Positions 61,246 to 64,000 of a stretch of DNA of 64,000 bases are shown here, in pieces. Origin of the DNA: Eubacteriales bacterium. Lineage in GTDB: Bacteria; Bacillota; Clostridia; Christensenellales; Aristaeellaceae. The notes beneath the pieces were generated by a model, which searched no databases, was not told the DNA's origin, and saw nothing but the letters and a program-made list of their open reading frames with translations. A program made the position numbers and the translations under genes. The stretch spans positions 22,623 through 86,622 of the forward strand of contig JAQUWD010000011.1 in NCBI GenBank assembly GCA_028693055.1, in the 5' to 3' direction. Position 1 is the first letter of the stretch, and each line of letters opens with the position of its first letter.

Positions 61246-62205
61246 TTATTGCATTCCTTGCAGACCAGCGTCGGCATATTCTCTTGGCGCTGCATGGAAA
61301 TATTCGCGGAACGCCTTATAAAAATTGCTGCTGTTGCTGTAACCCAGCATGAAGGCGATCTCCTCGATGGGAAGCTTCGTACCCTTGAGCAGCACCTCGG
61401 CACGCTCCATCCGCTGCGTCAGCAGTATTTCAGAAAAAGTTTTGCCGAACTTCTTGCGGATGATGGTGGATACATAATTCGGATGATAGGAAAAATGTGC
61501 GGCGATGTCCTTGAGCGTTACGGCCTCCGTGTGCTCATTCATATAGCGCACGATCTTTTCTGCGGACGTTTCGTCCACGGGCAAGATCGTGCCTTTGCGA
61601 TATTGCCGCGCCACCTGCATCATCAGCGTCAGCGCCATGGGCTGCAAGATCGCTTGGGTATCCTCGCGACGGTTGGCATATTCGACGATCATCATGTCCA
61701 GCAGCGCATGGATGGAAAATGGATCATCGAAGCGCAGTCGAATGAATGCATCGGAAAACTCATTCGTCTGCGGCTCCAGAAAGAAACGGAACAGCTTGGC
61801 GTCCGCAGACAGCGCATGTAGAAATTTTTTGAAGAATGCGTCCGTCTGGATCAACACACCCACGATCAGCCCGTCTGACTTCGCCCCGCTGATGGCATAG
61901 CCCGCATAGGGCTGACCGATGTAGCACTCACCCTCATGGATGGTGATGCGGTTGTCGGACTGATAGCTGATGGCGTCATAATCGCCGCGATAGGCAAAGT
62001 TGAAAAAGAAGAAATCCTGACGATGAAAGGTCTCGTTTGTCAATTGGCTGTCGGCTACGCAGATCATGACCTCCTCGTCAGGTTCACCGGGCCAAAGCTG
62101 CGTCTTCTCGCGCGGACTGCCCGCGGGAACATCAAGATGCTTCCAATGAATCTGCTTGAAATCTGCAGTCAATTTCTCAATGGCAGACGAAAGACACGAC
62201 TCCAT
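61246..62205 (-). CDS. AraC-family transcriptional regulator
   Basis: 319 residues from the ATG at 62205 (GGAGG eight bases upstream; a GTG nine bases earlier overlaps it). The N-terminal half is a cupin-like sensor domain (FFFNFAYRGDYDAIS, ITIHEGECYIGQPYAGYAI). The C-terminal ~100 residues carry two helix-turn-helix motifs: TLKDIAAHFSYHPNYVSTIIRKKFG and PIEEIAFMLGYSNSSNFYKAFREYF. It is divergent from the flavin-reductase gene and likely controls it; the promoter there has TATACT at 62304-62309 but a poor -35 element, which fits activator control. Confidence 0.9.
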   Translation of the reverse strand: MESCLSSAIEKLTADFKQIHWKHLDVPAGSPREKTQLWPGEPDEEVMICVADSQLTNETFHRQDFFFFNFAYRGDYDAISYQSDNRITIHEGECYIGQPYAGYAISGAKSDGLIVGVLIQTDAFFKKFLHALSADAKLFRFFLEPQTNEFSDAFIRLRFDDPFSIHALLDMMIVEYANRREDTQAILQPMALTLMMQVARQYRKGTILPVDETSAEKIVRYMNEHTEAVTLKDIAAHFSYHPNYVSTIIRKKFGKTFSEILLTQRMERAEVLLKGTKLPIEEIAFMLGYSNSSNFYKAFREYFHAAPREYADAGLQGMQ

Positions 62206-62343
62206 CTCTCTCACCTCCTGCTGTCAATAAGTATAGCATAAGACATGAGAAATCACCACACTTTTCATGAAGGTTTAGCGTGGCCAGAGCGTGCCGATGA
62301 CGCTATACTGACCTTGTAAACCAACAAACAGGAGGAAAGACCC

Positions 62344-62835
62344 ATGAAGAAGATCGTTGATAACAAAGTGCTGACTCTTCAGCCTGTGCCCCAGACCATC
62401 GTATCCTGCCGCGATGCGCAGGGCAAGGATAACGCGCTGGTGGTCGGCTTTGCCGCTAATGTCAGCCTGAACCCGCCGATGATCATGGTAGGCATCATGC
62501 CTTCGCGTTATTCCCATCACATGGTCAAGGAGACCGGCTGCTTTGTGGTCAACCTGCCCGCCAAGGATCAGAAGGAGGCATACGACTATCTCGGCTCTCA
62601 TAGCGGCGCGAATGAAGATAAACTTGCCAAGCTGGGGCTGAAAACGGAGAATGGCACGGCCGTCAATGCGCCGATCCTCAGCAACTGCCCCGTGAGCATT
62701 GAGTGCAGCGTGGTGGAAAGCATCAAGCCGGGCACCCACGAGCTGTTTATCGGTTTGGTGGAGGCCGTGCATTGTGACGAGCAGTATCTGGACGAGCAGG
62801 GCAATATTCAATGGGATCGCATCAATCTGCTGTAA
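62344..62835 (+). CDS. flavin-reductase-like (flavoredoxin) FMN protein
   Basis: 163 residues, split-barrel FMN-binding fold: VPQTIVSCRDAQGKDNALVVGFAANVS, PPMIMVGIMPSRYSHHMVKETG and FVVNLP are the conserved FMN contact segments. CPVSIECSVVES and HELFIGLVEAVH complete the barrel. Such proteins transfer electrons from NAD(P)H or ferredoxin via FMN. AGGAGG precedes the ATG. The next frame starts inside its 3' end, so the genes are likely co-translated. Confidence 0.9.
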   Translation: MKKIVDNKVLTLQPVPQTIVSCRDAQGKDNALVVGFAANVSLNPPMIMVGIMPSRYSHHMVKETGCFVVNLPAKDQKEAYDYLGSHSGANEDKLAKLGLKTENGTAVNAPILSNCPVSIECSVVESIKPGTHELFIGLVEAVHCDEQYLDEQGNIQWDRINLL

Positions 62836-63197
62836 GCTGCGCAAGGCTTGACGATTGCCTGAAGCGTGCGTCGCAGAGCTATCAGGGCAAAGGCTCCTGT
62901 ACGCAAGCTGTGCTGGATGCCTTCATGGACGAGCCTGCCCTATTGCCGCCTCAGCAGCCCAGCAACCTGTGCGGCGTCCTGCGTGCAGCCGAAGCGATCC
63001 TGCGTGCTGCATCGACTGCTTCGGACGAGGCTCTTGGGCAGATCATCGAACGCTTCCGTGCAGAGTATGGTGGCGTCACTTGCGAAGATGTATTGAAAAA
63101 TGCTGACGCATCCGACAAATGCTGCTGCATGAAGGTGAAGGACGTTGTACTGCTGGTGCGTCACGCGCTTGAACAGATGAAAGGAGAAGTTTCATGA
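62811..63197 (+). CDS. C_GCAxxG-type cysteine-rich redox protein
   Basis: 128 residues if the ATG at 62811 (25 bases inside the upstream gene) is used; no good ribosome site is seen, so the start is uncertain. The pattern YQGKGSCTQAVLDAFMDE, SNLCGVLRAAEAIL, GGVTCEDVL and SDKCCCMKVKDVV places regularly spaced Cys residues as in the C_GCAxxG_C_C family of putative redox proteins, where the first motif reads N-C-A-Q-A-V. Homologues often bind an Fe-S cluster or haem; this is not shown here. Its end overlaps the next small gene by four bases. Confidence 0.72.
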   Translation: MGSHQSAVSCARLDDCLKRASQSYQGKGSCTQAVLDAFMDEPALLPPQQPSNLCGVLRAAEAILRAASTASDEALGQIIERFRAEYGGVTCEDVLKNADASDKCCCMKVKDVVLLVRHALEQMKGEVS

Positions 63198-63412
63198 ATC
63201 CTGCGCTTTTCCCGATTGCTACCGCTATGTCGCGCATTCTTGCGGACGATGTGGGGATAACCGAATTGCAGCACCCCTCTGCATTTGCGCTTCGCCCCAG
63301 CCGTAAGGCACCCTTTTTTTCTCGGCTGTGGCAGCGGCTATTCGCAACTCGCAAGACATTGAAAGAAGTGTCTACGCCTGAGAAGATCAACGGATGTTCT
63401 TGCTCGATCTAA
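63194..63412 (+). CDS. small protein of unknown function with Cys-x-Cys tail
   Basis: 72 residues, not recognised. AAAGGAGAAG precedes the ATG, which overlaps the upstream stop codon (ATGA), so translation is likely. The N-terminus is mildly hydrophobic (ALFPIATAMSRILADDVG), the middle is basic (RPSRKAPFFSRLWQRLFATRK) and the end is GCSCSI. Its place between a redox gene and a MATE exporter suggests a role tied to them, but nothing in the sequence states it. Confidence 0.6.
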   Translation: MNPALFPIATAMSRILADDVGITELQHPSAFALRPSRKAPFFSRLWQRLFATRKTLKEVSTPEKINGCSCSI

Positions 63413-63425
63413 GAGAGGAAAAACC

Positions 63426-64000
63426 ATGAACGGACGAACCCAAACCACCGATATGACGCAGGGCAATGCGCTCCGCCATATCTTGACCTTCGCCGTGCCG
63501 CTGCTCATCGGCACGGTTTTTCAGCAGCTGTACAGCTTCTTTGACACGATGATCGCGGGACGCAATCTGGGCGATCATGCAATCGCGGCTATCGGCGCTT
63601 CGGGGGCAATCTACTCGCTCATCATCTCCTTCGCCAACGGGCTGAACAGCGGGTACGGGCTGATCCTCTCCCGTGCTTTTGGTGCGAAGGACACTCGTCT
63701 GTTCCGCAAGGCCGCCGCCGCCATGCTCCTGCTGAACACGCTCATCACCGCCGCTCTGACGGTCTTGGCGCTGCTTTCGCTGGAAACGCTGCTGCACCTG
63801 CTGGACACGCCTGCCGAGATCTTCGCCGATGCGTACAGCTACATCTTCATCATCCTCGGCGGCATGGTGCTGACGATCCTGTACAACATGTGCGCAGCAT
63901 TTTTGCGTGCCGTCGGCAACAGCCGTGTGCCGCTGTATTTTTTGATTCTGTCCAGCGCGATCAACATCGGGCTGGATCTGCTGTTCATCGTCGGGCTGTC
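63426..64000 (+). CDS. MATE-family efflux transporter (3'-partial)
   Basis: The first ~191 codons are present; the frame runs off the right edge. The N-terminus reads TQGNALRHILTFAVPLLIGTVFQQLYSFFDTMIAGRNLGDHAIAAIGASG, typical of MATE helices 1-2 (split here at residues ~11-60), followed by IISFANGLNSGYGLILSRAFGAKD and LHLLDTPAEIFADAYSYIFI, all family hallmarks. These exporters use Na+ or H+ gradients to expel cationic drugs or metabolites. AGAGAGGAAA precedes the ATG. It is the last gene of the flavin-reductase operon in view. Confidence 0.93.
   Translation, partial: MNGRTQTTDMTQGNALRHILTFAVPLLIGTVFQQLYSFFDTMIAGRNLGDHAIAAIGASGAIYSLIISFANGLNSGYGLILSRAFGAKDTRLFRKAAAAMLLLNTLITAALTVLALLSLETLLHLLDTPAEIFADAYSYIFIILGGMVLTILYNMCAAFLRAVGNSRVPLYFLILSSAINIGLDLLFIVGL

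Overview
The window looks like a chromosomal segment of a spore-former-related member of the Bacillota, class Clostridia. Supporting genes are spo0A, whiA followed by an HPr/Crh-like gene, rapZ-murB, addA, an NupNOPQ-type nucleoside importer, CsoR/CopA/CopZ and ParB-type parS sites. Many exported proteins start with an MKK-(I/F/L)-rich signal peptide, as is common in gut Clostridia such as Christensenellales-like lineages. Species or genus cannot be read from the sequence. Two independent signs place the window near the chromosome origin: a cluster of three parS palindromes at 28.0 kb, and, in the intergenic region upstream of dnaN, tandem DnaA-box-like sequences followed by a C-rich tract and two runs of TAC triplets, the layout of a bacterial origin unwinding element (DnaA-trio). 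dnaA itself is not in the window.

Layout. 1-3.2 kb: a very long exported protein made of 32-residue tandem repeats, running off the left edge. 3.3-7.5 kb: NSS amino-acid symporter and dnaN, candidate origin, Crh-like protein, whiA. 7.5-12.7 kb: complete BMP-type nucleoside ABC importer with a terminator between the binding-protein gene and the ATPase gene. 12.8-16.7 kb: metallophosphoesterase, tRNA-Ala(GGC), an exported protein ending in a cold-shock domain, and a clostripain-like protease. 17.0-19.3 kb: an operon of a CoA-acyltransferase-like protein with a HisH/HisF pair of the surface-sugar amidation type. 19.4-22.2 kb: copper efflux operon with CsoR operators. 22.3-33.6 kb: peptidoglycan-binding lipoprotein, addA, parS, glycogen phosphorylase, two metallo-beta-lactamase-fold genes and spo0A. 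34.0-35.9 kb: murB-rapZ. 36.2-43.0 kb: a carbohydrate ABC locus with a binding protein, an AraC-type sensor-regulator, a truncated permease joined to a heparinase fragment, and an ADP-ribosylglycohydrolase. 43.1-46.3 kb: cdsA-dxr-rseP. 46.4-49.2 kb: small accessory genes including a GNAT remnant. 49.3-56.4 kb: exported 5'-nucleotidase, a cell-wall-anchored hydrolase and an LtaS-type enzyme. 56.5-64 kb: accessory region with an HxlR regulator, an MBL-fold exported protein, tandem SirTM-like sirtuins, a tnpV remnant, a flavoprotein chimera, an AraC regulator, a flavin reductase, a C_GCAxxG-type protein and the start of a MATE exporter.

Gene decay and rearrangement are frequent on the right: a permease/heparinase deletion joint, a headless GNAT, a tail-swapped sirtuin, a frameshifted tnpV and an in-frame deleted flavoprotein. 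Two families of non-coding palindromic repeats occur. One family (three copies) begins exactly at, or supplies, the stop codon of the adjacent gene.

All calls rest on reading the sequence and knowledge of protein families. No database search was run, so family names are recognitions and not search results.
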